Shown: one piece after another, positions 24,408-34,234 of the stretch
Layout: each line of letters starts with the position of its first letter
Position numbering within the stretch: the stretch's first letter is position 1
DNA from: Planktothrix sp. FACHB-1365
Lineage (GTDB): Bacteria > Cyanobacteriota > Cyanobacteriia > Cyanobacteriales > Microcoleaceae
Length of the DNA: 64,000 bases
Assembly: GCF_014697575.1 (NCBI RefSeq)
Contig: NZ_JACJSC010000011.1
Coordinates: forward strand, 1 to 64,000
Reading direction: 5' to 3'
Notes under the pieces: model-generated
Databases searched by the model: none
The model's input: only the letters and a program-made list of their open reading frames with translations
Told to the model about the DNA's origin: nothing
Program-made: the position numbers and the translations under genes

Positions 24408-25397
24408 ATGTCTGACCTTCCATTCACTTTAGATCAGTTACGCATTCTCAAAGCCATTGCGGCTGAAGGCAGCTTTAAACGCGCTGCTGATAGCTTGTAT
24501 GTCTCCCAACCAGCCGTCAGTCTCCAGGTACAAAACTTGGAACGACAGTTAAATGTACCCTTATTTGATCGGGGGGGACGTCGCGCTCAACTGACCGAAG
24601 CAGGTCATCTGCTCCTCAGTTATGGTGAAAAAGTCTTGTCCCTCTGTCAAGAAACCTGTCGCGCCATTGACGATTTACAAAATCTGCGGGGCGGAACGTT
24701 GATCATTGGGGCGTCTCAAACCACCGGAACTTATTTGCTTCCCCGGATGATCGGTTTATTTCGGGAAAAATACCCCGATGTTTCGGTACAGTTACACGTT
24801 CATTCCACGCGACGCACCGCTTGGAGTGTGGTGAATGGACAAATTGATTTGGCAATTGTGGGGGGTGAAATTGCCCCAGAACTGACTCAGGCGTTGGAAA
24901 TTGTTCCCTATGCTGAGGATGAACTGGCGTTGATTGTTCCAACTTCCCATGAATTTGCCCAACAAGAAACCATTCTCAAAGAGGATTTATATCAGTTAAA
25001 ATTCATTACTTTGGATTCTCAATCCACCATTCGTAAAGTCATTGATCAAGTTTTAACGCGGTGTGGAATTGATACCACCCAGCTTAAATTAGAAATGGAA
25101 CTGAGTTCTATTGAAGCGATTAAAAATGCCGTTCAGTCGGGATTAGGGGTCGCGTTCGTGTCTATCTCTGCCATTGAAAAAGAATTGCAAATGGGAGTGA
25201 TCCAAAGCGTTAAAATTGATCAAGTCATTGTTAAACGAACCTTATCTGTGATTTATAATCCCAATCGCTATCGCTCAAAGGCGGCTGAAGCGTTTACCAA
25301 TGAAATTTTACCTAAATTTGCCAGCCCTAACTTTAACCAACATTCTATTGATATCCAGCATCCTCTGGACTATACGGCATTGCCTTTATCGGATTAA
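24408..25397 (+). CDS. rbcR: LysR-type regulator, RbcR
   Basis: 329 residues from ATG 24408 (TTGAGGA close before). [20 protein letters not shown], the HTH ([20 protein letters not shown]) and the effector domain ([31 protein letters not shown]) are near-invariant in cyanobacterial RbcR/Ycf30, which activates rbcLXS and related carbon-fixation genes in response to RuBP and other metabolites. It is transcribed away from the NnrU gene. A second, closely related gene follows. Confidence 0.9.
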   Translation: MSDLPFTLDQLRILKAIAAEGSFKRAADSLYVSQPAVSLQVQNLERQLNVPLFDRGGRRAQLTEAGHLLLSYGEKVLSLCQETCRAIDDLQNLRGGTLIIGASQTTGTYLLPRMIGLFREKYPDVSVQLHVHSTRRTAWSVVNGQIDLAIVGGEIAPELTQALEIVPYAEDELALIVPTSHEFAQQETILKEDLYQLKFITLDSQSTIRKVIDQVLTRCGIDTTQLKLEMELSSIEAIKNAVQSGLGVAFVSISAIEKELQMGVIQSVKIDQVIVKRTLSVIYNPNRYRSKAAEAFTNEILPKFASPNFNQHSIDIQHPLDYTALPLSD

Positions 25398-25493
25398 TTT
25401 TATCCCATTTTTTCTAACTGGTGAGATTTAATCCTGAGCTAATGCTTTAATTTTCTACAGGATTTTAACCTAAATTTTCTACCCTTTTTAACA

Positions 25494-26528
25494 ATGACAG
25501 ATGTTCCTTTTACCTTAGATCAATTACGCATTCTCAAAGCGATCGCGGCTGAGGGAAGTTTTAAGCGAGCGGCTGATAGTTTATATGTTTCTCAACCCGC
25601 CATTAGTTTACAAGTGCAAAATTTAGAACGACAGTTAAGTGTTCCCTTATTTGATCGGGGAGGACGAAGAGCTAAATTAACAGAAGCCGGACATCTACTT
25701 TTGAATTATGGCGAAAAAATTCTGAGTTTATGTCAGGAAACCTGTCGCGCCATTGAGGATTTACAAAACCTTCAAGGGGGAACATTAATTGTCGGTGCAT
25801 CCCAAACCACCGGAACCTATTTACTCCCGCGCATGATTGGATTATTCCGAGAAAAATATCCTGATGTGGCGGTACAATTACACGTTCATTCAACTCGAAG
25901 AACGGCTTGGAGTGTATCGAATGGACAAATTGATTTAGCCATTATTGGCGGAGAAGTTCCACCAGAATTACAAGATGCGTTAACCATTCAACCTTATGTT
26001 GAAGATGAATTAGCCTTAATTATTCCTCCGTCCCATCCCTTCGCCCAATTAAATACAATTCAAAAAGAAGATTTGTATCAACTGCAATTTATTGCTTTGG
26101 ATTCTCAGTCTACCATCCGCAAAGTCATTGATCAAGTTTTAACCCGATGTGAAATTGACCCCCGTTGTCTGAAAGTGGAAATGGAGTTAAATTCTATTGA
26201 AGCAATTAAAAATACCGTACAAGCGGGATTAGGGGCTGCATTTGTTTCGACTTCAGCGATTGAAAAAGAACTACAAATGAACGTTTTACACCGAGTTATA
26301 ATTGAAGATGTTGTGGTCAAACGGATGCTTTCAGTTATTGTTAATCCTAATCGTTATCAATCCAAAGCGGCTGAAGCCTTTAGTCGGGATATTTTACCGT
26401 TATTTACCCCCGAAGATTGGATGTTAAACACTCAAGAGTTTTCTCAAAATGCAGCTAAAAAATCGACAGCGTTTGACACCTTTATTCCCCCTTCTGATTT
26501 AAACGATCCCCAGGAACGAGAACTTTAA
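25494..26528 (+). CDS. LysR-type regulator, RbcR paralogue
   Basis: 344 residues. N-terminal and effector domains are almost the same as in the preceding RbcR ([51 protein letters not shown]), but the C-terminal ~35 residues differ and synonymous positions have drifted, so this is an old tandem duplication, not a recent one. It begins 96 bp after the first copy. It probably binds similar LysR boxes; target unknown. Confidence 0.85.
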   Translation: MTDVPFTLDQLRILKAIAAEGSFKRAADSLYVSQPAISLQVQNLERQLSVPLFDRGGRRAKLTEAGHLLLNYGEKILSLCQETCRAIEDLQNLQGGTLIVGASQTTGTYLLPRMIGLFREKYPDVAVQLHVHSTRRTAWSVSNGQIDLAIIGGEVPPELQDALTIQPYVEDELALIIPPSHPFAQLNTIQKEDLYQLQFIALDSQSTIRKVIDQVLTRCEIDPRCLKVEMELNSIEAIKNTVQAGLGAAFVSTSAIEKELQMNVLHRVIIEDVVVKRMLSVIVNPNRYQSKAAEAFSRDILPLFTPEDWMLNTQEFSQNAAKKSTAFDTFIPPSDLNDPQEREL

Positions 26529-26650
26529 TTCTGAAAATTGCTAGGGTTTTCCGAAATCTCCTTTTAAAACAGCATCCTGAATGATCATTATTTTTATCAA
26601 AAAATGGAAAAGTAACAACGATTTCCTGTTCCCTATTTCAGCAGAATCCT

Positions 26651-28042
26651 ATGAAACTTTACTGTACTCGTCCCGGTTGTTTGGGTGCTGATCGCAATAA
26701 TTTTACAGATTTAGAGGATCAAATGACCCTCAAAACGGTGCAGCAAAAATTTTGTACAACCTGTGGAATGCCGTTAATTTTAGATGGTCGGTATCTCCCA
26801 GAAAGATTATTAGGAAAAGGAGGATTTGGGACGGCATTTCTAGCCAAAGATCGTCGATCTCCCACCCTTAAATATTGTGTTGTTAAACAATTTCAACCTT
26901 CCTCGGATTTTAATCCTCAACAATTAGCAACCGCACAAATGCTCTTTGAACGAGAAGCTCATGTGTTAGAACAGTTGGGTAATAAACATCCCCAAATTCC
27001 CGATTTATTTGCTTATTTTCCCTTAGAAGCACCCGGATGGCATTCTTCAAAACCCCAACAGTTTTTTTATATTGTTCAAGAATATATTAATGGCGAAAAC
27101 TTAGAAACGGAACTCGCTGCAAAAGGTCAATTCTCAGAAGCAGAAGTTCAAGAAGTGTTAGAAGAAATTCTCAAAATTCTGGAATTTGTTCATGATCATG
27201 ATGTGATTCATCGAGATATTAAACCGTCTAATATTATGCGGGATCGCCAAGGTCGTTTGCATTTATTAGATTTTGGGGCGGTGAAACAAGTTACCCAAAG
27301 TCCGGGGGGAACCTCGACGGGAATTTATTCATTAGGGTTCGCTCCCCCTGAACAAATGCGAGGATATACGGTCTTTCCTTCAACGGATTTATATGCGTTG
27401 GCGGCGACTTGTTTGGTATTATTAACCGGAAAAGAACCCCAAGAGTTATTTGATAGTTATAGTGATCAATGGAAGTGGAAACAATTTGTTTCGGTTTCCG
27501 ATGAATTAGCTGCAATTTTAGATAAAATGTTATTACCGACACCGAGCGATCGCTTTGGTTCCGCCCCCCAAGTTTTAAGCGCTTTAAATCCCCCTTCTAT
27601 TCTAGCGATTCCTCAACCTTCTCCAGTTCCCTCTCCTGCGGTTTCTCCGGGCACAACCCAACTACAACCTGCTGTCAGTAATCGTTTTGCTTCTCCCTTA
27701 GAACTGCTATCGGGTGCGGCGTTTACTGGGTTTGAATTAGGGGTTTTTAGTAGCTTAGGATTTGCCTTGTTCAAGGTTTTTAATATTAACCCTATTCTAC
27801 TATTAGTTGTAATTTTAGTCGGTTTAAGTGGATTAATATTGGCTCAATATCACCATTGGATTGAAAGAGGAATTGATTTTATTATTATCCCTTTTATTTC
27901 GGTGGGAATTTTATATTTTATTTTATTAAAACTCAATTTTTATGTGATTTTAACCATAGTTCCTTTAATAACAGCTATATTCGCTGTGGCTGTTACGGCT
28001 TTATTTCGGTTAGTTTATCTGATTCTTAAACGAATTTTATAA
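26651..28042 (+). CDS. Ser/Thr protein kinase with zinc ribbon and C-terminal membrane helices
   Basis: 463 residues. A zinc ribbon (C5, C10, C35, C38) leads into a Hanks-type kinase: GKGGFG at 55-60, VVKQ with Lys79, HRDIKPSN (HRD 187-189), DFG 207-209 and an APPEQ-type P+1 loop (FAPPEQMRGY). After a Pro-rich linker there are about four membrane helices from ~355. The kinase domain is cytoplasmic. Two anchored solute-binding proteins follow on the same strand, which suggests a ligand-sensing function, though this is inference. Confidence 0.9.
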   Translation: MKLYCTRPGCLGADRNNFTDLEDQMTLKTVQQKFCTTCGMPLILDGRYLPERLLGKGGFGTAFLAKDRRSPTLKYCVVKQFQPSSDFNPQQLATAQMLFEREAHVLEQLGNKHPQIPDLFAYFPLEAPGWHSSKPQQFFYIVQEYINGENLETELAAKGQFSEAEVQEVLEEILKILEFVHDHDVIHRDIKPSNIMRDRQGRLHLLDFGAVKQVTQSPGGTSTGIYSLGFAPPEQMRGYTVFPSTDLYALAATCLVLLTGKEPQELFDSYSDQWKWKQFVSVSDELAAILDKMLLPTPSDRFGSAPQVLSALNPPSILAIPQPSPVPSPAVSPGTTQLQPAVSNRFASPLELLSGAAFTGFELGVFSSLGFALFKVFNINPILLLVVILVGLSGLILAQYHHWIERGIDFIIIPFISVGILYFILLKLNFYVILTIVPLITAIFAVAVTALFRLVYLILKRIL

Positions 28043-28090
28043 ACCTAGGATGACAAAAACTAGACTAAATAAAACAAAAATGAATAATCG

Positions 28091-28116
28091 TAGGGGCGAG
28101 GCACGCCTCGCCCCTA
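28091..28116. repeat. GC-rich palindromic repeat
   Basis: TAGGGGCGAGGC and GCCTCGCCCCTA are perfect 12-bp arms around AC, between the kinase and the first binding protein gene. A motif of the same type is at 10790-10810. It could stop transcription after the kinase but lacks a T run. Confidence 0.8.
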
Positions 28117-28249
28117 AACACGGAATTTGTACCCATTTTTTAGGGTTAATAATCTTGATATCATTATGAGTGTACAATTCATTTAGAATTGCTATAGAAT
28201 TCTCCAAAAGTGCTAAAATTCTCCTTAATACCTGAAATCCCTTAAATTT

Positions 28250-29314
28250 ATGGCTCAAAAAAATGATGCTACAACTTTAATCTTAGCCTTACTGATTAGC
28301 GGTGGATTAATAACCGGGGGACTGTGGTGGTTTAGCCGCAATATGAGTTTATCAAACCTCTTCAATTCTAATTCCTCTCCTTCTGCTTCTCCTACCCCCA
28401 ACTCGACACCCATTCAATCTTCAGCAACACATTTTAAAACCTTTGCAGAAGTTCCTAATGTTCCGAATGGACTTTTTACTTACGGGGGAAGTACCACCTT
28501 TGCACCCCTGCGTAAAGTTATTAATTCACAAATTCAAACTGTTTTTCCTCAATTTCAATTAAGATATTTCCAAGATCCTAGTCAATCTCCCGGTTCAGGG
28601 AGTGGAATTAAATTATTAATTGAAAATCAAATTACCTTTGCTGAATCTTCCCGATCATTGCTAGAATCTGAATATCAACAAGCCAGACAACGGGGATTAA
28701 ATTTAAAAGAAATTCCGATTTCTATTGATGGAATTGTGGTAGCTGTTAATCCTAATTTAAAGATTCCAGGGTTAACAATTAATCAATTAAAACAAATTTA
28801 TACAGGTCAAGTTGATAATTGGAATCAACTCGGAGGCGAAAATATTCCAATTTTTGCTTATTCTCGTCCTCAAGAATCGGGGGGAACAACAGAATTTTTT
28901 ATAGCAAATGTATTAGGAGGAGAAAAATTAGGAAATGCTGTAAAATTGATTCCGACGACCACAGAAGCCTTAAGAGCAATTGCTAATCATCCGGGGGGAA
29001 TTTATTATGCGTCTGCGCCGGAAGTGGTCGCACAATGTACTATTAAACCTATCGCTATTGGTTTAACACCCGATACTTTAGTTCAACCGTATCAACACCC
29101 GTTAATTCCTCCTGAAGCTTGTCCTCAACAACGTAATCAAATTAATCCTGCGGTCTTTAGAACAGGAGACTATCCTCTAACCCGACGTTTATTTATTATT
29201 GTTAAACAGAATAACCCTATAGATCAACAAGCCGGAGAAGCCTACAGTCAACTTTTATTAACCTCTCAAGGTCAAGATTTAATCGAAGAATTGGGATTTA
29301 TTAAAATCTATTAA
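28250..29314 (+). CDS. PstS-family periplasmic substrate-binding protein with N-terminal membrane anchor
   Basis: 354 residues. A signal-anchor (LILALLISGGLITGGLWWF) is followed by a Ser/Pro linker and a type II solute-binding fold: FTYGGSTTFAPL and RPQESGGTTEFF are the phosphate-loop-like segments of PstS/SphX. No lipobox, no pst transporter genes nearby. So it may be a sensor or scavenger rather than the subunit of an importer. The anchor begins MAQKND, much like the next gene's MSQKNE. Confidence 0.8.
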   Translation: MAQKNDATTLILALLISGGLITGGLWWFSRNMSLSNLFNSNSSPSASPTPNSTPIQSSATHFKTFAEVPNVPNGLFTYGGSTTFAPLRKVINSQIQTVFPQFQLRYFQDPSQSPGSGSGIKLLIENQITFAESSRSLLESEYQQARQRGLNLKEIPISIDGIVVAVNPNLKIPGLTINQLKQIYTGQVDNWNQLGGENIPIFAYSRPQESGGTTEFFIANVLGGEKLGNAVKLIPTTTEALRAIANHPGGIYYASAPEVVAQCTIKPIAIGLTPDTLVQPYQHPLIPPEACPQQRNQINPAVFRTGDYPLTRRLFIIVKQNNPIDQQAGEAYSQLLLTSQGQDLIEELGFIKIY

Positions 29315-29406
29315 GCCGAGCTTTCTGTAGGGGTTAAAAATTCCTAAAGCTGTTAAAATAGAGGATAAGCTTTAATTTTAAAAAAAATTATACCCTTTAA
29401 AATCCC

Positions 29407-30831
29407 ATGTCTCAAAAAAATGAATCTCTAATCTTTATCTTAGCCCTTATAATTACAGGAGCATTATTAGGCGGCGGTTATTTTTTATTTTTTAAGCCTT
29501 CTTCTTCTTCCCTATTCAATCAAAATTCCCTTCCATCCCCCTCTGGAAACTCTGCCTCAACCTCTTCTTCTAATCAAACGATTGAAACTCGCATCAGTCA
29601 AGGAGAAAAAGTTTTAATTCCGTCAGGAGATTTAGCTCTAAAACAAGGAGGTACAACGGCTTTAGCTGCGGGTCAATATCAGAATGCTGTTCAACAGTTT
29701 AATGCGGCTTTACAACAAAATAAAAATGATCCTGAAGCGTTAATTTATAGAAATAATGCTCAAATTCTCCAAAATAATCAATCCTATTCTACCATTGCCG
29801 TCTCGATTCCCATTGGCACTTCAGTGAATACCGCCCAAGAAATTTTAAGAGGCGTTGCTCAAGCTCAAACAGAAGTCAATCAAGCAGGAGGGTTAGGTGG
29901 AAAATTATTAAATGTGATTATTGTTAATGATGATAATAGTCCTGAACTCGCTCAAGAAATTGCTAAAAAATTAGTTAATAATTCTGAAGTTTTAGGGGTA
30001 ATTGGTCATTTTGGCAGTAATACAACTTTAGCAGCAGCACCCATTTATGAAGCGGGAAAATTAGTTTTGATTTCTCCTACCAGTACCTCCACAGCCATTT
30101 CTAATGCAGGAGACTTTATTTTTAGAACTGTTCCCAGCGATCGCTTTGCAGGAAGTACCTTAGCCCGATATCTGTTAAATACATTAAACTTAAAAAAAGC
30201 AGTTCTCTTTTTTAATAGTGCCAATGATTATAGTAGTTCTTTACAAACAGAATTTACAACCGCATTCAGTGGAGATGGGGGAGAAGTTGTCACGGTTTTT
30301 GATATTGCTCAACCCAACTTTAATCCAACTCAAGCCTTAGAACAAGCTCGTCAACAAGGAGCAGAAGCTATTGTTTTAACCCCTGACTCTTCAACCATTG
30401 AACAAGCGTTACAAGTGGTACGAACTAATCGCAAACAGTTACCTTTATTAGGGGGAGATAGTTTATATCGACCGGAAACTTTGAAGGTAGGAAGTGATAC
30501 AATGGGGATGGTGATTGCTATTCCTTGGCATATTTTAGCTAACCCTAATTCTGAGTTTGCTCAAGCCGCAAATCAACTCTGGGGAGGAGATGTTAACTGG
30601 CGCACTGCAACAGCTTATGATGCGACAAAAGCTTTAATCACTGCGATTAGTAAAAATCCGACTAGAACCGGGGTTCAAGAAGCCCTTTCTGCCTCAGATT
30701 TTACACCAGAAGGAGCAACGGGAGTGATTCGTTTTTTACCATCTGGCGATCGCAATCAACCCTTACAATTAGTCAAGGTTGAACCCGGAAATCGTTCAGG
30801 ATTTGGTTATGATTTTATTCCCGTTCGTTAA
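29407..30831 (+). CDS. Leu/Ile/Val-type (periplasmic-binding, type I) receptor with membrane anchor
   Basis: 474 residues. Signal-anchor (FILALIITGALLGGGYFLFF), Ser-rich linker, one TPR-like repeat (QYQNAVQQFNAALQQNKNDP), then a type I binding fold: VSIPIGTSVNTAQEILRGVA, GGLGGKLLNVIIVNDDNSPE, VLGVIGHFGSNTTLAAAPIY, LVLISPTSTST. No transporter permease or ATPase nearby. Same anchor style as the PstS-like gene 92 bp before, so both may serve the neighbouring kinase. Its ligand is probably an amino acid or urea. Confidence 0.8.
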   Translation: MSQKNESLIFILALIITGALLGGGYFLFFKPSSSSLFNQNSLPSPSGNSASTSSSNQTIETRISQGEKVLIPSGDLALKQGGTTALAAGQYQNAVQQFNAALQQNKNDPEALIYRNNAQILQNNQSYSTIAVSIPIGTSVNTAQEILRGVAQAQTEVNQAGGLGGKLLNVIIVNDDNSPELAQEIAKKLVNNSEVLGVIGHFGSNTTLAAAPIYEAGKLVLISPTSTSTAISNAGDFIFRTVPSDRFAGSTLARYLLNTLNLKKAVLFFNSANDYSSSLQTEFTTAFSGDGGEVVTVFDIAQPNFNPTQALEQARQQGAEAIVLTPDSSTIEQALQVVRTNRKQLPLLGGDSLYRPETLKVGSDTMGMVIAIPWHILANPNSEFAQAANQLWGGDVNWRTATAYDATKALITAISKNPTRTGVQEALSASDFTPEGATGVIRFLPSGDRNQPLQLVKVEPGNRSGFGYDFIPVR

Positions 30832-30981
30832 TATGATCCCGAAGCAATGGATAATAGGCAATAGGTAAAGATGAGTAGGATTAGGCTTATGATGATTGCA
30901 GACGAAAACCGTCTAGGTTAGCAGTAATTGAGTCGTGCGGGAAGTGAGTTAACCTTCAAGAAAAAGGATCAGCCAAGAAAA

Positions 30982-32175
30982 ATGACAGCTTCCCACAATG
31001 ATGTATTAGAAGCCGGACGCATCTACAAATCCACTGGAGCCATTCCGTCTCGGATGTTGCGCTCAAAAATTTATCGAGCTTGGGAGCGCTCACATTTGCA
31101 AGGAGCTAACCCCTATGCGCTCCAAGCGGAAAAACTATCCCGTTCAGATACCGAACATCTAATCACAAAAAATAGTGATTTGATGCAATTGGCTAAACCT
31201 TACATCCGTATGCTCTCACAGGCGGCGGGTACAGAACGTCATGCTGTTATGTTGAGTGATAACCAAGCACTCTTACTGGATGTCGTCGGTGACCAGCAGA
31301 CTGTACACGGGACAGAAGCTTTTCCAGAACCGGGTTCTTGGTTATCAGAATCTGTCGCAGGTGCGAATGGAATTGGTACACCCCTAGCAGAAGCAGATTA
31401 TGTAGAAATTATTAGCGCCGAGCATTTTATTGAGGGGTTTCATCCATTCACCTGTCAAGGAATTCCTTTGCGGAATGACAAACAGGAAATTATTGGTGTG
31501 CTCAGTATCTCTATGCGTTGTGCAGATGCTGGACAAAGGCTCAAAGAGATATTGCTCTGTGCCTCTCACGGCGTTGAAGCGGACTTATTGAGCGCCAACT
31601 TAGAAAAAGATGTTCGTCGTGTATTAAAGTCTAATCCTGATGAATATCAGCCATTGGAAGATTTACGTCAGGATATCATTCAAGCCCATCATGCAGCCCG
31701 GTTAAAACTTGAAGTGGTATCACGGATGGTAGCGGTTAACCGTTTAGACTATGCGATGCAATTGGTAAGACAGGCTGAAGACTCAATTGAACTGTTTCGT
31801 CGTCGGGCCGAAATTTGGCGAAATCTCGCATCTTTTGAGATGGGCAGAGTTCAGCCGGTGTCACTCACAGATCAGATCTCCAATTTAATTGATCTTCTCT
31901 CCACGGAAGTGGCTATCCGTCAGGTAGAAATTGTTACCCAATGGGACGAGCCTATCATAGTTATGGGTGATCCTAGAAGCCTTTTACGTTATCTCCTGCG
32001 TTATTTTCTCCAAGCCTTTGAACAGGCAGGGAAGGGTGGAAAAGTAGAATTGGTGGTTAATAAAACCTCGGATTTGGAGTTAGTTAAAGTCAGTTTTATG
32101 GCGATTTCAGCCCTTCAACTTGCTGCATCAGCACCCCAGTTACAGTTTTTTTATCTACCTATTAACAGGACTTAG
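30982..32175 (+). CDS. GAF-domain sensor with degenerate histidine-kinase-like region
   Basis: 397 residues from ATG 30982 (upstream frame open from TTG 30928). Residues ~1-170 resemble the sensor half of AcoR-type regulators: SKIYRAWERSHLQGANPYAL, GSWLSESVAGANGIGTPLAE, GFHPFTCQGIPLRNDKQEII. A helical stretch (IIQAHHAARLKLEVVSRMVA) could be the dimerisation part, and GDPRSLLRYLLRYFLQAFEQ looks like the N-box of a HATPase, but no G1/G2 boxes follow and the protein ends early. So it is probably not an active kinase by itself. It is paired with the response regulator 2 bp downstream. Confidence 0.6.
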   Translation: MTASHNDVLEAGRIYKSTGAIPSRMLRSKIYRAWERSHLQGANPYALQAEKLSRSDTEHLITKNSDLMQLAKPYIRMLSQAAGTERHAVMLSDNQALLLDVVGDQQTVHGTEAFPEPGSWLSESVAGANGIGTPLAEADYVEIISAEHFIEGFHPFTCQGIPLRNDKQEIIGVLSISMRCADAGQRLKEILLCASHGVEADLLSANLEKDVRRVLKSNPDEYQPLEDLRQDIIQAHHAARLKLEVVSRMVAVNRLDYAMQLVRQAEDSIELFRRRAEIWRNLASFEMGRVQPVSLTDQISNLIDLLSTEVAIRQVEIVTQWDEPIIVMGDPRSLLRYLLRYFLQAFEQAGKGGKVELVVNKTSDLELVKVSFMAISALQLAASAPQLQFFYLPINRT

Positions 32176-32177
32176 AA

Positions 32178-32561
32178 ATGAATAATCAGAATATCAGAAC
32201 GCGGAAAGTCGTGATTGCTGATGATGATATTGATAGTAGAACAATGTTGGCATTGATTCTGGCAGATGAAGGATGGGAGGTTAAGGAAGCTCAGGATGGG
32301 AAGGAAGCAATAGAAATAACGCTTAAGGAAAAACCTGATTTATTGATTTTAGATAATAGAATGCCCGAATTAACGGGGGTAGAAGTGTATCAACAACTTC
32401 AATTAAAAGGGATTAAACAAACAGTAGTATTAGCCACAGGTTACGGTGATCTAAAAGATCTGGCTTTATCTATGGGAATTACCCATTTTATTTCTAAACC
32501 CTTTGACATTTTGGAGTTATTAACAATAATAGAATCTGCTTATGAAAGTTCACTAAAATAG
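32178..32561 (+). CDS. Single-domain response regulator (CheY-like)
   Basis: 127 residues, one receiver domain. Acidic pocket D15-D17 (IADDD), phosphoacceptor D59 (LILDN), T87 (LATGYG) and K107 (ISKPF) are all present. No output domain, so it signals by protein contact. It starts 2 bp after the GAF protein stop, and the two must be translated together. Confidence 0.9.
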   Translation: MNNQNIRTRKVVIADDDIDSRTMLALILADEGWEVKEAQDGKEAIEITLKEKPDLLILDNRMPELTGVEVYQQLQLKGIKQTVVLATGYGDLKDLALSMGITHFISKPFDILELLTIIESAYESSLK

Positions 32562-32581
32562 GAAGATTCACCAGCTTCAGT

Positions 32582-33610
32582 TTAATTTAATTTCCCTCCT
32601 CCAATTAAATATAACAGTGCCATTCTCACTGCTATTCCACTGGTCACTTGTTGAGAAATTAAACTTAATTCTGGATCATCCATTAATTCTGAACTTAATT
32701 CTACCCCTCGATTCACTGGCCCTGGATGTAATATTTTAACATCCGGTTTACAGGATTTTAACCGTTCATGGGTGATGCCAAATAATTGATGATATTCGCG
32801 TAAACTGGGTAATAAATGGGCGGTCATCCGTTCCTTTTGTAACCGTAACGTCATGACAAAATCGGCATTTTCTAAAGCGGGTTCTAAATCCCAATGTAAA
32901 AACAATTTTCCGGGGCGATTTTTGCCAAATTCTGCAAATAGTTCGGGTAATAACGTTGGAGGTGCTGCTAAATGTAATTCGGCTTCGGTTGCGGTTAAAC
33001 TCCAAATATTAGAACGGGCTACCCTGGAATGTAAAATGTCTCCAACAATCGCTATTTTTTTACCTTGTAATAATTCAATTTTGGGTTGCTCAGAGTCAAG
33101 GGTTCGGCAAATTGTGAATAAATCTAATAATGCTTGAGACGGATGTTCGTGTTGACCATCTCCCGCATTCAACACCGCTACTTTAGCATTTAAACGGTCT
33201 AATTCAGCCGCGATCGCAAAGGGAACTCCAGCTTCCTTATGACGAATTACCATCATATCCGTTCCCATCGCTAAATAGGTTTTAGCAGTGTCAAGAATTG
33301 TTTCGCCTTTCGTTAGAGAAGAGGTTCCCGGCGCAAAATTTAAGGTATCTGCGGAGAGTCGTTTAGCCGCGAGTTCAAAACTATTCCGAGTGCGAGTTGA
33401 CGGTTCAAAAAATAAATTTGCCACCACCTGACCTTGTAAAGCCGGAACTTTTTTAGTACGACGACCTAACACTTCTTGAAAGCTTGTTGCTGTTTGCAAA
33501 ATTGTGTTATATTCCGTCGCCGTAAAATCAGCTAAGGATAAAATATGACGGCGAGTCCAGGGAGCAGTAGCCATTGTCAATCCAAAATGATGAGGATTTT
33601 GATCCAACAT
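32582..33610 (-). CDS. pyrB: Aspartate carbamoyltransferase, catalytic chain
   Basis: 342 residues. Carbamoyl-phosphate loop [13 protein letters not shown] (STRT 71-74), [34 protein letters not shown], the [17 protein letters not shown] and [14 protein letters not shown] segments are diagnostic. First committed step of pyrimidine synthesis. An ATG 12 codons in (MATAPWTRR) is a possible alternative start. No pyrI regulatory gene nearby. Confidence 0.95.
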   Translation of the reverse strand: MLDQNPHHFGLTMATAPWTRRHILSLADFTATEYNTILQTATSFQEVLGRRTKKVPALQGQVVANLFFEPSTRTRNSFELAAKRLSADTLNFAPGTSSLTKGETILDTAKTYLAMGTDMMVIRHKEAGVPFAIAAELDRLNAKVAVLNAGDGQHEHPSQALLDLFTICRTLDSEQPKIELLQGKKIAIVGDILHSRVARSNIWSLTATEAELHLAAPPTLLPELFAEFGKNRPGKLFLHWDLEPALENADFVMTLRLQKERMTAHLLPSLREYHQLFGITHERLKSCKPDVKILHPGPVNRGVELSSELMDDPELSLISQQVTSGIAVRMALLYLIGGGKLN

Positions 33611-33701
33611 TTAATCATACTAGGTGCTGGTTCAAAACGGAATAGGAATCGCAAGCCTTGAATAATAAGGTAATTGTTATTTTCAGAATCCACTTTAAAC
33701 C

Positions 33702-34226
33702 ATGAACCGTATCCAACATTTTTTAACTCGTTGTCTCGTTGGCGTTACTATTCTTAGCTTAAGCAGTTGTGGTACTCCTCCTGTTGACACCCCAACTCAA
33801 CCGCAAGCCTCTCCTGAAGCCACAATTTCTCCTTCAACCCCACCTGAACCTCAAAAACAAGCTCTTTCCCCGGCTAACACCGTTTCTGTAACGATTTATC
33901 AGGTCGATAATCAATGTTCTGAGTTAGTTCCTCGTCAAATTACGGTTCCTAAAGAACAAGCCTTAGAAACCGCAATTTCTGAGGTTTTAGAACAACAAAG
34001 TAGTTCTGATTTTCCCTTAAATTATCGCATAAATACCGATAAAAATCAACAAATTGTCACGATTGATTTTCGGGTTCCTACAACGGCTGAACGGACGTTC
34101 AATTCTTTATCGAGTTGTGAACAATTAGCGTTATTTGGGAGTTTACGCCAAACGATTACCAGTAATCCTGACTGGCAAATTAATGATGTCATTTTTACAG
34201 AACAGGGAGAAGAAATTACCTTATAA
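33702..34226 (+). CDS. GerMN-domain lipoprotein
   Basis: 174 residues. Signal peptide with lipobox LSSC (Cys23), a Pro/Ser linker, then a GerMN-like fold (VTIYQVDNQCSELVPRQITV, TAISEVLEQQSS, IVTIDFRVPTTAERTFNSLS, ALFGSLRQTI). Such proteins occur in cyanobacterial envelopes with unknown roles. It is convergent with the glycosidase gene (8 bp between ends). Confidence 0.75.
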   Translation: MNRIQHFLTRCLVGVTILSLSSCGTPPVDTPTQPQASPEATISPSTPPEPQKQALSPANTVSVTIYQVDNQCSELVPRQITVPKEQALETAISEVLEQQSSSDFPLNYRINTDKNQQIVTIDFRVPTTAERTFNSLSSCEQLALFGSLRQTITSNPDWQINDVIFTEQGEEITL

Positions 34227-34234
34227 AAACGACT

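Noticed and set aside
28250-30831. The two binding proteins as parts of ABC importers
   Set aside because: No permease or ATPase genes flank them and both are anchored by an uncleaved-looking N-terminal helix.
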